This document shows, piece by piece, positions 63,491 to 64,000 of a stretch of DNA of 64,000 nucleotides (positions are counted from its first letter, which is position 1; every line of letters starts with the position of its first letter). The stretch spans positions 41,492,354 to 41,556,353 of the forward strand of contig OY757934.1 of assembly GCA_963585895.1 (NCBI GenBank). The letters are read 5' to 3'. Source of the DNA: Sepioteuthis lessoniana. Taxonomy: Eukaryota > Mollusca > Cephalopoda > Myopsida > Loliginidae. The position numbers were made by a program, and so were the translations under genes. The notes below the pieces were generated by a model that made no database searches, had not been told where the DNA came from, and was given only the letters and a program-made list of their open reading frames with translations.

Positions 63491-64000
63491 TATTCACTTA
63501 AATACAGTAAGTACTTAAAATATAATATCGATATAATATCGATAAGTATAAGACAAAGTATTTGCTTATACGTAAATTTGTTGCAGAGGGATTTTTAAAT
63601 ATATATTTATAACAAATTTCATTAATTTAAATTATTTCTTATAAGTTTGAGCATCATAGTTTAATTCGTTGATTTACGATCAATTCACGGTAAAAAGTAC
63701 CTGCTCGAATTTAAGGAACGTTAACTCTGCTCAGTATTTAGATGGGTGAATCCTTAGGGGCCGCAGGCATCGTAAGCAATACTTGGCCTATGTATCTGAC
63801 TAAGTAAAGCCTGAATAAGTCATTCTGAATGTATTGATTCTTGCCAGATGGTCTTCAGCAATGTTTTCAAGTATATCAAAAAGTTGTTATTAGATCCAGA
63901 GTAACGAAAAAACACAAAGGAGAGTCTCCAAAATGTCGTGGCTAACGTATTGGACTCCTACATCATTGGAAAGGAGTTAATACTCCGATCACGCGATTAT
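63491..64000. other. No gene; possible tRNA-like head at 63940
   Basis: AT-rich. AATATCGATATAATATCGAT at 63522-63541 is a short near-palindrome. GTCGTGGCTAACGTATTGGA at 63942 followed by AGGAGTTAATACTCCGATCA looks like the start of a tRNA-derived SINE running off the window. Confidence 0.35.

Overview
The window looks like transposon-rich intergenic or intronic DNA from an animal. The support is several tRNA-derived SINE families, RTE-type and R2/R4-type (restriction-like-endonuclease) non-LTR retrotransposons, mariner and hAT relics, long TA/GA/TG microsatellites and a 200-base N gap. The base composition is AT-rich and no prokaryotic gene organisation is present. The mix of elements fits an invertebrate, possibly a lophotrochozoan such as a mollusc, but no sequence here fixes the taxon. 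Family names used below (M, SINE-A to SINE-D, R4-A, R4-B) are my own labels.

No host gene is convincingly present. The one non-repetitive gene-like stretch is a charged, coiled-coil-like reading frame at 42452-42814, which could be an exon. The only long intact transposon frame is the 5'-truncated RTE reverse transcriptase at 31164-32639. The long open frames at 45106-47220 and 50157-50577 come from minisatellites whose periods divide by three.

Layout. 0-5 kb: M-type repeats, a degenerate tandem repeat near 1.24-1.58 kb, GA repeats and an RTE relic. 5.6-7.65 kb: two R4-A copies meeting at a TTA tract. 8.25-9.3 kb: one M element inserted inside another, each with its own perfect target duplication. 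9.7-17.3 kb: RTE tail, microsatellites, a mariner relic, M elements and SINEs. 18.2-19.7 kb: more R4-A pieces at TAA/TTA tracts. 19.8-22.1 kb: a MITE with long inverted ends, a SINE-A with a 17-bp duplication and a SINE-B tandem trimer. 22.5-28.6 kb: decayed R4-B elements carrying SINE-C, hAT and RTE insertions. 29-36 kb: M elements, the RTE frame, and SINE-A and SINE-C copies. 36.7-37.3 kb: a 28-bp satellite. 40-44.2 kb: SINEs, the candidate exon and a mariner split by a SINE. 45.1-47.2 kb: a 66-bp minisatellite with a 7-unit (462-bp) higher-order period. 49-50.6 kb: a foldback element, an RTE tail and a 15-bp minisatellite. 51-53 kb: the longest R4-A copy plus a second copy bracketed by TTA tracts. 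54-64 kb: SINE-A copies, a full-length M element, the gap and another RTE relic.

The elements form a layered record of insertion. RTE copies share an (ATG)n 3' tail, R4-A copies sit at TAA tracts, and the M and SINE-A families make 10-18 bp target duplications as expected for target-primed reverse transcription. The most distinctive items are family M (abundant, non-coding, with short target duplications), the repeated abutting of R4-A copies at TTA tracts, and the 66/462-bp hierarchical minisatellite.
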